Positions 1 to 7,875 of a stretch of DNA of 64,000 nt are shown piece by piece. Under the pieces are notes generated by a model. That model did no database searches. It was not told the origin of the DNA and saw only the letters and a program-made list of their open reading frames with translations. Every line of letters begins with the position of its first letter. Position 1 is the first letter of the stretch. Origin of the DNA: Cecembia calidifontis (GTDB lineage: Bacteria > Bacteroidota > Bacteroidia > Cytophagales > Cyclobacteriaceae); assembly GCF_004216715.1 (NCBI RefSeq), contig NZ_SGXG01000001.1, positions 310,001-374,000 of the forward strand. The letters are read 5' to 3'. The translations under genes were made by a program, and so were the position numbers.

Positions 1-241
1 AATTGCCTTCATAGACCTCTTCCCATTCTATGAAAGCATCTTCATCAATTTTTTTCTTGAATTCTTCGGGGCTCAAAAAATAATAATCTTTTCCATGCTG
101 TTCTGTTCTGCCCCTTTTGTCCCGGGTAGAGGCTGAAATCGAAAAACCAAGTTCCGGAAACTTATTAAGCAAATGCCTGACAATTGTCGTTTTCCCAGAT
201 CCTGATGGAGCCGAAAAAATAATCGCTTTTCCTGTGACCAT
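1..241 (-). CDS. gmk: Guanylate kinase, N-terminal part (runs off the window)
   Basis: Guanylate kinase phosphorylates GMP to GDP in the cytoplasm with ATP. Only the first 80 or so residues are inside the window. The P-loop SGSGKTT follows the first beta strand (IIFSAPSGSGKTT, about residues 7-19). A later STRDKRGR segment corresponds to the STTTRxxR GMP-binding region of the family, and KDYYFLS to the conserved DYxF block. The ATG at 241 gives the usual family N-terminus. It is the last visible gene of a minus-strand run behind a sigma factor and an anti-sigma-like gene, with only 6 bases to its upstream neighbour, so co-transcription is likely. The 3' end is missing only because the window begins here. 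Confidence 0.93.
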   Translation of the reverse strand, partial: MVTGKAIIFSAPSGSGKTTIVRHLLNKFPELGFSISASTRDKRGRTEQHGKDYYFLSPEEFKKKIDEDAFIEWEEVYEGN

Positions 242-247
242 GAATGC

Positions 248-520
248 TTATTTTATTTCCTGCACTTTTTTACGGATGTTTTCCAACAAATCCTGAGGTG
301 TGATCTGATGACAGCATTTGGTTTTAAGCAGCTCTTTAATGGCCATTTCAAGATGAAAATGCCTGTAGCAGGGCTCGCATTTTTCCAGCTTTTCTTTCAA
401 TATCCTATCTGCCTCCGGGATATTTTCCCCATCTAGGATACTCTCCAAAAGCTGGAAACACTTGTTCTTTTCCGCACAGTTGGTCTTTTTCTCTCCAGCC
501 GATGATAAATTATAATCCAT
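248..520 (-). CDS. Small Cys-rich anti-sigma-like protein (RsrA/ZAS-type)
   Basis: A 90-residue cytoplasmic protein without signal peptide. Its layout resembles RsrA-type zinc anti-sigma factors: an N-terminal CFQLLESILDGE helix, then a CEPC pair around residues 49-52, then LLKTKCCHQITPQDLLENI, which matches the family's LxxxC...P..L end. It lies 62 bases downstream of an ECF sigma gene on the same strand, where the cognate anti-sigma factor is expected. The His normally found four residues before the first Cys of the CxxC is a Lys here (KLEKCEPC), so classical HCCC zinc binding is doubtful unless another Cys substitutes. The role is inferred from resemblance and position. Confidence 0.7.
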   Translation of the reverse strand: MDYNLSSAGEKKTNCAEKNKCFQLLESILDGENIPEADRILKEKLEKCEPCYRHFHLEMAIKELLKTKCCHQITPQDLLENIRKKVQEIK

Positions 521-582
521 TGTACTCTATGATAAAACTTTCTATATGATCAATACCCCAATGCTCAACCGTGATGCCTAAT

Positions 583-1176
583 TTATTCTTCCTCATCCGT
601 ATTGTAACCCATGGTCTGTGCATAGGAACGTAATTTTTCCTTCAATAAGTTCCTAGCCCTGTGCAACCTGGATCTCACAGTTCCTATCGGAATATCCAGG
701 ATCTTGGCCATTTCCTCATAGGTAAAGCCTTCCAGGTCACATAAAATGATCACTGTTCTGAAGTCTACGGCCAAACTGTTCAGCGCATTGGAGATTTCAT
801 CTCCCAACATATCCTTAACCGCATCCACCCTCAGGTCAGTGGTGCTTGTATAATCAACATCATCTGAGTTGTAATAAGTTTCCACATCCTGATAATCCAC
901 TTTGGCAGGCTGCTTGCTCTTTTTACGGTAATCATTGATGAAAGAGTTTTTCAGGATACGGAATAGCCAGGCCTTTGCATTGGTCCCCTGCTCAAAAGAA
1001 TTGATAAAACGGTAAGCTTTCAGGTAGGTATCCTGCACCAGATCCTTGGCATCATCTTCGTCAAAGGTCAACCTGTAGGCAAAATTGTACATGGAATCTA
1101 TGTGGGGCATAAATTCCCTGTCAAATATTTGGTTCTTCTCCTTGTCGGAATATTTTTTGCGCTGCACTTCAGACAT
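583..1176 (-). CDS. ECF-type RNA polymerase sigma factor (RpoE/SigH-like)
   Basis: A sigma-70 family extracytoplasmic-function factor of about 197 residues. Region 2 is seen in the N-terminal half (FAYRLTFDEDDAKDLVQ, then AWLFRILKNSFINDYR) and region 4 near the C-terminus (GFTYEEMAKILDIPIGTVRS, followed by RLHRARNLLKEKL). There is no region 3. The ATG at 1176 (MSEVQRKK) is preferred over a TTG 18 bases upstream. A TACTTTTG box, the Bacteroidota -7 motif, lies just 5 bases before this ATG, so the 5' leader may be very short. It is followed by a Cys-rich anti-sigma-like gene and gmk on the same strand. Acidic linker residues around YYNSDDVDY separate the two domains. Confidence 0.9.
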   Translation of the reverse strand: MSEVQRKKYSDKEKNQIFDREFMPHIDSMYNFAYRLTFDEDDAKDLVQDTYLKAYRFINSFEQGTNAKAWLFRILKNSFINDYRKKSKQPAKVDYQDVETYYNSDDVDYTSTTDLRVDAVKDMLGDEISNALNSLAVDFRTVIILCDLEGFTYEEMAKILDIPIGTVRSRLHRARNLLKEKLRSYAQTMGYNTDEEE

Positions 1177-1283
1177 AAGTTCAAAAGTAATCAATGGTTA
1201 AATTTATCACTAATTTTTTTGAATAAAGTCAGGGCTTTTCCCTTATTTTGAAAGCTTTCAAAGAATCACAACAAGCCCGCGGC

Positions 1284-2132
1284 ATGTTTCTATTTAGACT
1301 CTTATCTTATTTGCCCTTACCTGCACTTTATTTGATTACTGATATCCTATATCTATTTGGATACCATGTTTTGAAATACAGACAAAAAGTCATCTTAAGA
1401 AATCTCGAATATGCCTTTCCTGAAAAAAGCCCAAAGGAAAGAAAGCAGATCGCCAAAAAGTTTTTCAGGAACCTGACTGATTCCTTTGCTGAGACCCTTA
1501 AGCTCTTCACTATGGGAAAAAATGAAATAAAACAAAGATTCAGGATTGAGCATCCCGAAATCATCAAGGAAAGGTTGGACAATGGAGAAATTGTTTTGGG
1601 GCTGACTGCACACTTTTTTCACTGGGAAGGACAGGTATTGGCTTTTAAGGCCCAGGTGGATTCCAGAATGGAGACCGTCTATACAAAAGTTAACAATGCT
1701 TTTTTCGAAAATCTCATGAAGAGAATCAGAAGTCGGTTTGGAGGTTTTCTGGTAGAAAAGTCAGACTTCACCCGCCACTACCTCAAAGAAAGGAATACCG
1801 TAAGGCTAATTGGACTGGCAGCAGATCAGCGCCCTGGAAACAGAGATATCCGGTATTGGACAGAATTCATGCACAGGGAAACGGCTTTTTATGAAGGACC
1901 GGAAAAAATGGCCAAGCGATATGGACACCCTGTGGTTTTTGCTAAAGTTACCAAACCAAAAAGGGGACATTATGTGTACAACTATCAGCTGCTCGACGCC
2001 CCCCCTTATAATGGAAGGCCTGAACACAGCATCACAGACAAATTTATACGCCTGACCGAAGAAAACATCAGGACAGAACCTGCTTTATACCTTTGGAGCC
2101 ACAATCGCTGGAAGTGGAAGAAGGGGGAATGA
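1284..2132 (+). CDS. LpxL/HtrB-type lysophospholipid (lipid A) acyltransferase
   Basis: A membrane-anchored acyltransferase of about 282 residues, probably adding a secondary acyl chain to lipid A or an aminolipid. The N-terminus has a hydrophobic segment (LLSYLPLPALYLITDILYLF). The catalytic HX4E motif is AHFFHWEG, near residues 110-115 from this start, and the LAADQRPG and AFYEGPEKMA blocks typical of the family follow. A TTG codon at 1248 would add 12 polar residues, but ATG at 1284 (MFLFRLLSYLPL) gives the expected start. It is divergent from the sigma-factor gene and faces the first beta-propeller lipoprotein tail to tail. The exact acyl acceptor cannot be read from the sequence. Confidence 0.88.
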   Translation: MFLFRLLSYLPLPALYLITDILYLFGYHVLKYRQKVILRNLEYAFPEKSPKERKQIAKKFFRNLTDSFAETLKLFTMGKNEIKQRFRIEHPEIIKERLDNGEIVLGLTAHFFHWEGQVLAFKAQVDSRMETVYTKVNNAFFENLMKRIRSRFGGFLVEKSDFTRHYLKERNTVRLIGLAADQRPGNRDIRYWTEFMHRETAFYEGPEKMAKRYGHPVVFAKVTKPKRGHYVYNYQLLDAPPYNGRPEHSITDKFIRLTEENIRTEPALYLWSHNRWKWKKGE

Positions 2133-2163
2133 AAATATAGAAAATAAAAATATTGATCTATTC

Positions 2164-3237
2164 CTATTGGTTATATTTAAATGTAACAACATTGGGCTCT
2201 TTGTCAGCGGTGACCCCGTAAATGATTTTTAATTTTTCATCTATAACAAAATCCAATATGGGATAATCAAGCTCGAACTGATTCAAAAAATTCCCATCAA
2301 AATCTAATTGAAAGATTCTGCTCGTAAAAATCTTATTCAAGTCCATACCCACATATAGGACGAATATTGAAGTTTCACCAACAAAAGCATCGGAATACTG
2401 TATTTTTACAGGCCCCTTTATCGCAGGCATCTGATATCCAAGATGATAAGTTATTTCGAAATCGGGCATTTTTCCAACAGGCCCAATTACTAATTTAGAT
2501 TTACCTTGTTTTAAATCAATTATTTCAATATAATCAGTGGTAATCCCTGCTAAAACGTAAACCCCATTGGAAATATTACCTCGAATTTTGGCTTGAAATA
2601 AAGAGCTAACCAAATTTGGATCCAACTCTTCCTTTTTATAACCACGAGGCAATTCATAATACTCTAAATTATCTCTCCAAGATCCAAAAGTATTAAGTAA
2701 AGTACCTTCTTTTGTAATATGTATAAATTTTTCCCAGCCATCCACTAGCCCTCCCAGTAAGGTTGAATCAGAGGTCCATGTAGCATGAGTAATGAAATAA
2801 TCCAATTCAGGCGACCTAAATTCGTCCTCAGACAACAACTCTGAATTAGAAATATCAAATTTTGAAAATTTTCTCTGCTCTACATCGTAAGTCCAAATCA
2901 TATTCTTCTCACCTACATCATCCATACTATATACCAAATTGACTTCATTCGGACCTATGCCATCTTTACCCTTTGCATACAGGTATTCTTCTTTACTCAC
3001 ATCAATCACGTGCAACTTTAAATCCAAAATATTGTTCCTTTCTGAAACAACCAGATAATCATCTTTCAATAAAATGCCGTTAGGATTTAATATTCCCTCA
3101 TAGGCATATTTAAAACCTTTAAGTAATTTCTTTTCTGGTAAGTCTTTCTGGGTAAACCTGTTTTCATTGATTTCTTTTCGAACTTCGCAAGAAATTAGAA
3201 ATAAAATTAAGGCAATAATTGACAATAAATTCTTCAT
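2164..3237 (-). CDS. BF3164-family 6-bladed beta-propeller lipoprotein, copy A
   Basis: A 357-residue lipoprotein: the signal peptide ends in a lipobox (LILFLISC, Cys at about residue 17). The mature part lacks catalytic motifs and resembles the Bacteroidota TolB-like/BF3164 beta-propeller family. Recognisable blocks are ILLKDDYLVVSERNN, GKDGIGPNEV, WTYDVEQRKFSKFD, and the end motif VIDEKLKIIYGVT. It is clearly paralogous to the gene at 3609-4694, which shares LNP.(E/G)ILLKD, GKDGLGPGEI and DE..KIYG.. blocks in the same order. A 67-residue secreted Cys-rich peptide is encoded between the two copies on the same strand. The function is unknown; the arrangement suggests a surface protein working with the peptide. 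Confidence 0.8.
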   Translation of the reverse strand: MKNLLSIIALILFLISCEVRKEINENRFTQKDLPEKKLLKGFKYAYEGILNPNGILLKDDYLVVSERNNILDLKLHVIDVSKEEYLYAKGKDGIGPNEVNLVYSMDDVGEKNMIWTYDVEQRKFSKFDISNSELLSEDEFRSPELDYFITHATWTSDSTLLGGLVDGWEKFIHITKEGTLLNTFGSWRDNLEYYELPRGYKKEELDPNLVSSLFQAKIRGNISNGVYVLAGITTDYIEIIDLKQGKSKLVIGPVGKMPDFEITYHLGYQMPAIKGPVKIQYSDAFVGETSIFVLYVGMDLNKIFTSRIFQLDFDGNFLNQFELDYPILDFVIDEKLKIIYGVTADKEPNVVTFKYNQ

Positions 3238-3299
3238 ATTTCTACTTTAAAATAAAGGGATCCAATCCAAGATTGAACCCCTTTTCACCGAAAACGTAT

Positions 3300-3503
3300 T
3301 TAACAGGTACTTTGTCCAGAAGACCATACAGAGTCAGCAAAAACCCCTGCACTTGGATGAGCGCATGAACTTCTTGTCTGCATGCAACAAACACCTCCTG
3401 CTGAATTACCGTCTCCAGGATCTACAGATTCTTGCGCTATACCAGAATTGATGAAAAAACCAAACGATCCAATAAAGGTCAACATCAAAATTAACTTTTT
3501 CAT
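3300..3503 (-). CDS. Small secreted Cys-rich peptide (NVEALA-like)
   Basis: A 67-residue precursor. The ATG at 3503 gives MKKLILMLTFIGSFGFF, a standard signal peptide, with likely cleavage after GIAQ. The mature peptide of about 43 residues is Gly/Ser-rich with four Cys (GVCCMQTRSSC and a C-terminal STC), ending in Cys. An upstream non-ATG start would add 17 residues before the signal peptide and is unlikely. It sits between two paralogous beta-propeller lipoproteins, 105 bases after one and 62 before the other. In Bacteroides, NVEALA peptides occur beside propellers of this kind; the NVEALA motif itself is absent here. No function is known. Confidence 0.65.
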   Translation of the reverse strand: MKKLILMLTFIGSFGFFINSGIAQESVDPGDGNSAGGVCCMQTRSSCAHPSAGVFADSVWSSGQSTC

Positions 3504-3608
3504 AATAGTAATTATTAAGAATTGATAAAAGCTCTGGCCAAAGCTGGCTTTCAACCGAAAGCTTTCGCAATACTATTATTATACGCAAGTTTTAGTTGAA
3601 AAATCAAT

Positions 3609-4694
3609 TCAATTAAGATCAAACAGTACGATTCCAGGGTCCATATCTGTTGAAATACCATAAATTTTCCTATTGATTTCATCCACTGTAAATCCTATCA
3701 AAGGAAAATCCAACTGATAGTGATTCAAAACCTTGCCATCGTAATCAAACTCAAATAACCTATTTAAATTGGAATCTTCACTGATTTCCCGGAAGCTTTT
3801 TCCAGAATACAATGCAAAAAATGACTTATCCCCGGCATAGATATCCAGATACTTGAGAGTCAATTTTGAAAGATCAAAAGCCGGCATCTGGAATCCTTGA
3901 TTCATAGAAACCCTAAATTCAGGCAATTCATCAATGGGCCCATATACCGTTATAACTTCTTCATTTTCAATATCAATGATATCAATAAAATCCACATGGG
4001 TTCCAGCCTTTACAAACCTGGTCTTTGAAGGATTGCTCTTTATTTTTCCTTGATGAAGAGAAGCCAATAAATTAGGTTGTAAATCTTCTCTCTTCACCCC
4101 TTGGGGCAATTCTCTACCATCAAGCATGTTCTCCCATGACCCAAAATACCGGATGGTATCGCCATCTGTATTCAGCTGAAAATACTTCACCCAACCATCA
4201 ACCAAATTTACCAAAAGCGTGTTATTAGGTCCCCAGTCAACAGAAGTAATATAAAGGGGGATATCCAGACCCTTAAACTGCCTGATGGCCAATGATGATG
4301 TATCTTTTATGGAAAAGGCAGAAAATTTAAATTGCTGAGTATCATACACCCAAAAAATATCAGGTTCTCCGCTATCAAGAAGTGGATATCCAATAGTAAT
4401 CTCTCCAGGCCCAAGGCCATCTTTTCCTACACTTCTTCTGTATTTCTGACCACGAAGATCCAATAAATGAACCTTTTCATTTTGAAGACTTTTCCCTTCC
4501 GCTACGATCAAATTCTGATCTTTTAAAAGGATTTCTTTTGGATTAAGCGCAAATTCCAAACCAAAATCAAGCTTCTCTCCCTTAAGTTGAATTGGAGTTG
4601 GAAGTTGTTTTTCCGTGAAAACAAGTCTTGAGTCTTCATGAGGTATATTGCAGCCTAATGCCACCAATAATACTATAAATCTTGATTTTTTCAT
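3609..4694 (-). CDS. BF3164-family 6-bladed beta-propeller lipoprotein, copy B
   Basis: A lipoprotein of about 361 residues. The ATG at 4694 (MKKSRFIVLLVALGC) gives a short signal peptide with lipobox ALGC; an upstream alternative start would spoil it. The mature protein has propeller-type repeats, with blocks NPKEILLKDQNLIVAEG, VGKDGLGPGEITIG, FWVYDTQQFKFSAF and FTVDEINRKIYGIS. It is paralogous to the gene at 2164-3237 but diverged, so the duplication is not recent. It is the first gene of a minus-strand trio with the small secreted peptide. The outer-membrane or periplasmic site is inferred from the lipobox. Confidence 0.8.
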   Translation of the reverse strand: MKKSRFIVLLVALGCNIPHEDSRLVFTEKQLPTPIQLKGEKLDFGLEFALNPKEILLKDQNLIVAEGKSLQNEKVHLLDLRGQKYRRSVGKDGLGPGEITIGYPLLDSGEPDIFWVYDTQQFKFSAFSIKDTSSLAIRQFKGLDIPLYITSVDWGPNNTLLVNLVDGWVKYFQLNTDGDTIRYFGSWENMLDGRELPQGVKREDLQPNLLASLHQGKIKSNPSKTRFVKAGTHVDFIDIIDIENEEVITVYGPIDELPEFRVSMNQGFQMPAFDLSKLTLKYLDIYAGDKSFFALYSGKSFREISEDSNLNRLFEFDYDGKVLNHYQLDFPLIGFTVDEINRKIYGISTDMDPGIVLFDLN

Positions 4695-4901
4695 AATGAG
4701 GGTAAAATAGGGCATGATTGAATACCAATTGCTGAAATAAAGAACATTTGATAAATTAAACTAACTAATCCTTAATTCAAAATCTGATTACTGTTTGACC
4801 ACTTTTTGCTAATACCAAAACTCCTCTTCTAATTTTAATCGTACAACTTATCGCTTCCATTCCAAAATCCTTAAATTTGAAACCTGTTGGAAAAAAGAAG
4901 C

Positions 4902-7154
4902 ATGGATTACTTAAAAGGACTCAATCCCCCCCAAAGAGAAGCTGTTGAACATACTGAAGGCCCTGTTATGATCATCGCAGGTGCCGGCTCAGGCAAAACA
5001 AGGGTTCTGACTTACAGAATTGCCCATTTGATACATGCTAAGGGAGTAGATCCTTTCAACATCCTTTCACTGACCTTTACCAATAAGGCTGCCAGTGAAA
5101 TGAAGCATAGGATAGAAAAGCTTATCGGTCTGGAAGCACGCAATACCTGGATGGGTACTTTCCACTCCATATTTGCCAAAATTTTAAGAGTTGAAGCGGA
5201 TAAAATCGGGTATCCTTCCAATTTTTCCATCTATGATACCGATGACAGCAAGTCCCTGATCCGGACCATTATCAAGGAAATGAAGCTGGACGACAAAGTG
5301 TACAAGCCAAGCACTGTCCTATCCAGAATTTCAGGAGCGAAAAACCGCCTGATTTCCTGGGAAAACTACATCAATGACCCTTTCATCAAAGCCGATGATG
5401 AGGCTGCCATGAAGCCACGGATGGGAGAAATTTACAGGAACTACCAAAAGAGGCTTTTCAAGGCAGGCGCTATGGACTTTGACGACCTGCTTTTCAATAC
5501 GAATGTACTCTTCCGGGACCATTTGGATGTGCTGAACAAGTACCAGCAGCGTTTCAAATATGTCATGGTGGACGAGTTTCAAGACACCAACGTCTCCCAG
5601 TACCTGATTACCAAAAAACTGGCAGCTGTACACCAAAACATCTGTGTGGTGGGAGATGATGCCCAGAGTATCTATGCCTTCCGTGGAGCAGACATCCAGA
5701 ATATCCTCAATTTTGAAAAGGATTACCCGGATTTGTTTGTTGTCAAACTGGAACAGAATTACCGCTCCACCAAAAACATCGTACAGGCTGCCAATAGCAT
5801 CATCGCCAAAAACAAGGCCCAGCTCAAAAAAGAAGTCTGGACACAGAACCATCACGGAGAACCGATCGAACTCATCAAGGCAAGTTCAGACAATGAAGAG
5901 GGCAGATTGGTCGCCACCACCATCTTCGAAGAAAAAAACAACAAGAAGCTCGACAACAGTGATTTTGCTGTCCTCTACCGGACCAACTCCCAGTCCAGGG
6001 CAATAGAAGAAGCCTTAAGGAAGATGAACATTACCTACAAAATTGTAGGAGGCCTTTCATTTTATCAAAGGAAAGAAATCAAAGACCTGATGGCCTATAT
6101 GCGCTTTGTGGTCAATAAAGAGGACGAAGAAGCATTCAAGAGAATTATCAACTACCCAAAAAGAGGGATTGGGGACAGTACGGTAGAAAAAATCCTGGTG
6201 GCGGCTTATGAGCATGATATACCCTTGTGGGAAGTGATCATTAATGCCAATAGCTTCTTGGGAGGGAGGGCAGCCAATGCAGTGGATGATTTTGCTACTA
6301 TGATCAAAAGCTTTGGCATAGAAATGGAGCGAAAAGATGCCTATGAAGCAGCTAATTCCATTGCCAAACAATCCGGTTTGCTCAGGGAATTGTATGAAGA
6401 TAAGACCATAGAAGGTCTCAACCGCTATGAAAACGTGCAGGAATTGCTCAATGCCATCAAAGAATATGTGGACAATCCGGAGAATGAAGACAAAAGTCTT
6501 GGGGCCTTCCTGCAGGAAATAGCCCTACTGACAGACAATGACAGGGATAAAGACACCACAGATGCCGTAACCTTAATGACTATCCACTCTTCTAAGGGAT
6601 TGGAATTTAAGCAGGTATTTGTCGTGGGAATGGAAGAAGACCTCTTCCCTTCCCAAATGATGATGCAGAGCAGAGAGGACCTGGAAGAAGAACGCAGGCT
6701 ATTCTACGTGGCCACTACCCGGGCCATGGAAAAATTATACTTAACTTATGCCCTGACTCGTTATCGTTTTGGAAGACTGCTCAACTGTGAGCCGAGCAGG
6801 TTCTTGGAAGAAGTGGATCCGGCCTGCATCAGGGTCAATAAAAGGATGACCACCGCCTTGTCAGGAGCCCTTAGAAATGAATCCAGTGAAGGAAGGTCAG
6901 GCTTTATCGGTATCAAGAAACCGGAGGTCCGGCCAATGACCACAGCCAAAATACACAGCCCTAGCCCTGATTTCAAACCTTCCAACACCAATAGCCTAAA
7001 AGAAGGGATGCTGGTAGAACATCCAAAATTCGGTTATGGGAAAGTTTTGAAGATAGAAATTGAGGGAATAAATAAGAAAGCTACCATACAATTTGATAAC
7101 TTTGGAGAAAAGGTTTTATTACTTAGCTTTGCAAAGCTTCGGATCATAGATTAA
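4902..7154 (+). CDS. pcrA: UvrD/PcrA-family superfamily I DNA helicase
   Basis: A 750-residue ATP-dependent 3'-5' helicase for repair and replication restart. Motifs in order: Q motif LNPPQREAV, Walker A GAGSGKT (about residues 26-32), Ia TFTNKAA, II DEFQDT, III GDDAQSIYAFRGA, IV QNYRST, V TIHSSKGLEF and VI RRLFYVATTRA. The C-terminus ends with the PcrA/UvrD-type Tudor-like block VEHPKFGYGKVL. The ATG at 4902 is preferred over a TTG at 4887; MDYLKGLNPPQ is the usual family start. A TAAATTTG box at 4872-4879 fits a Bacteroidota -7 element. DUF4290 and murA follow on the same strand. Confidence 0.95.
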   Translation: MDYLKGLNPPQREAVEHTEGPVMIIAGAGSGKTRVLTYRIAHLIHAKGVDPFNILSLTFTNKAASEMKHRIEKLIGLEARNTWMGTFHSIFAKILRVEADKIGYPSNFSIYDTDDSKSLIRTIIKEMKLDDKVYKPSTVLSRISGAKNRLISWENYINDPFIKADDEAAMKPRMGEIYRNYQKRLFKAGAMDFDDLLFNTNVLFRDHLDVLNKYQQRFKYVMVDEFQDTNVSQYLITKKLAAVHQNICVVGDDAQSIYAFRGADIQNILNFEKDYPDLFVVKLEQNYRSTKNIVQAANSIIAKNKAQLKKEVWTQNHHGEPIELIKASSDNEEGRLVATTIFEEKNNKKLDNSDFAVLYRTNSQSRAIEEALRKMNITYKIVGGLSFYQRKEIKDLMAYMRFVVNKEDEEAFKRIINYPKRGIGDSTVEKILVAAYEHDIPLWEVIINANSFLGGRAANAVDDFATMIKSFGIEMERKDAYEAANSIAKQSGLLRELYEDKTIEGLNRYENVQELLNAIKEYVDNPENEDKSLGAFLQEIALLTDNDRDKDTTDAVTLMTIHSSKGLEFKQVFVVGMEEDLFPSQMMMQSREDLEEERRLFYVATTRAMEKLYLTYALTRYRFGRLLNCEPSRFLEEVDPACIRVNKRMTTALSGALRNESSEGRSGFIGIKKPEVRPMTTAKIHSPSPDFKPSNTNSLKEGMLVEHPKFGYGKVLKIEIEGINKKATIQFDNFGEKVLLLSFAKLRIID

Positions 7155-7197
7155 AGAGCGGATCAGGAATGATTTTTATAATTGGAATATCCGCTTA

Positions 7198-7875
7198 ATG
7201 CATCACCTTATGGAAAATACAGAAACAAACAAGCATTCCGTCATTTTGAAAGAATACGGAAAAAATATCCAAAGGCTGGCAATTCATATTGCCGGTATTG
7301 AGGACCGGGATAAGCGCACCCAAAGTGCCTTTACTCTTGTGGAACTGGTCAAGCAGCTTAATCCCCAAATGAAGTCTGAAAACGACCAGAAAATATGGGA
7401 TGACATACACATCATGTCTGGATTTGCGCTAGATGTAGATGGCCCTTACCCAAAGCCAGAGGAAGATTTACTTTTTAAGAAACCAAAGATCGTGGGCTAT
7501 CCAAAGGGAGAGGTGAAATTCAAACACTACGGAAGGAACATTGAAAAACTCATAGAAAAAGCTGTTGAAATTGAGGACGATGAAGAGCAGGAAGCTGCCA
7601 TCATTTATATTGGACAGTTGATGAGAAGTTTCCATTCTACTTGGAACAGGGACAATTTTGATGATGCCATCATCATAGACGATATCAAGACCCTTTCCAA
7701 GGGGAAGCTCCACATCGACCTGGAAAAAGTGAGGGAAATGGGGCTTTTTGAAACCAATACCAGAAGAGATTTCAAATTACCTTCAGAATCAGAAAGCAGT
7801 TCAACTGTAACCAGGAAAAAATTCAATGGCGGGGACAGAAGAAGAAACGGCGGTCATTCCAAAAAACGTAGATAA
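7198..7875 (+). CDS. DUF4290 protein of unknown function
   Basis: A 225-residue soluble protein of the DUF4290 family, which is specific to Bacteroidota and often sits next to murA, as here. No catalytic motif is visible. The first 200 residues are helical and acidic (EYGKNIQRLAIHI, HYGRNIEKLIEKAVEIEDDEE, a repeated YGRNI/YGKNI block), and the C-terminus is a basic tail (KKFNGGDRRRNGGHSKKRR) that could bind nucleic acid. The gene starts 43 bases after pcrA and its stop codon directly abuts the murA ATG. Starts at 7198 or 7210 are both possible. Confidence 0.85.
   Translation: MHHLMENTETNKHSVILKEYGKNIQRLAIHIAGIEDRDKRTQSAFTLVELVKQLNPQMKSENDQKIWDDIHIMSGFALDVDGPYPKPEEDLLFKKPKIVGYPKGEVKFKHYGRNIEKLIEKAVEIEDDEEQEAAIIYIGQLMRSFHSTWNRDNFDDAIIIDDIKTLSKGKLHIDLEKVREMGLFETNTRRDFKLPSESESSSTVTRKKFNGGDRRRNGGHSKKRR

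Noticed and set aside
1328..1622. Open frames on the minus strand inside the LpxL-like gene
   Set aside because: They overlap the conserved acyltransferase frame and show no domain or signal of their own.
4887..4901. TTG at 4887 as the pcrA start
   Set aside because: ATG at 4902 gives the family N-terminus and is correctly spaced from a TAAATTTG box.
5331..5855. A 174-codon open frame on the minus strand within pcrA
   Set aside because: It is antisense to the conserved helicase motifs, has no homology that I recognise, and is a by-product of the codon pattern of pcrA.
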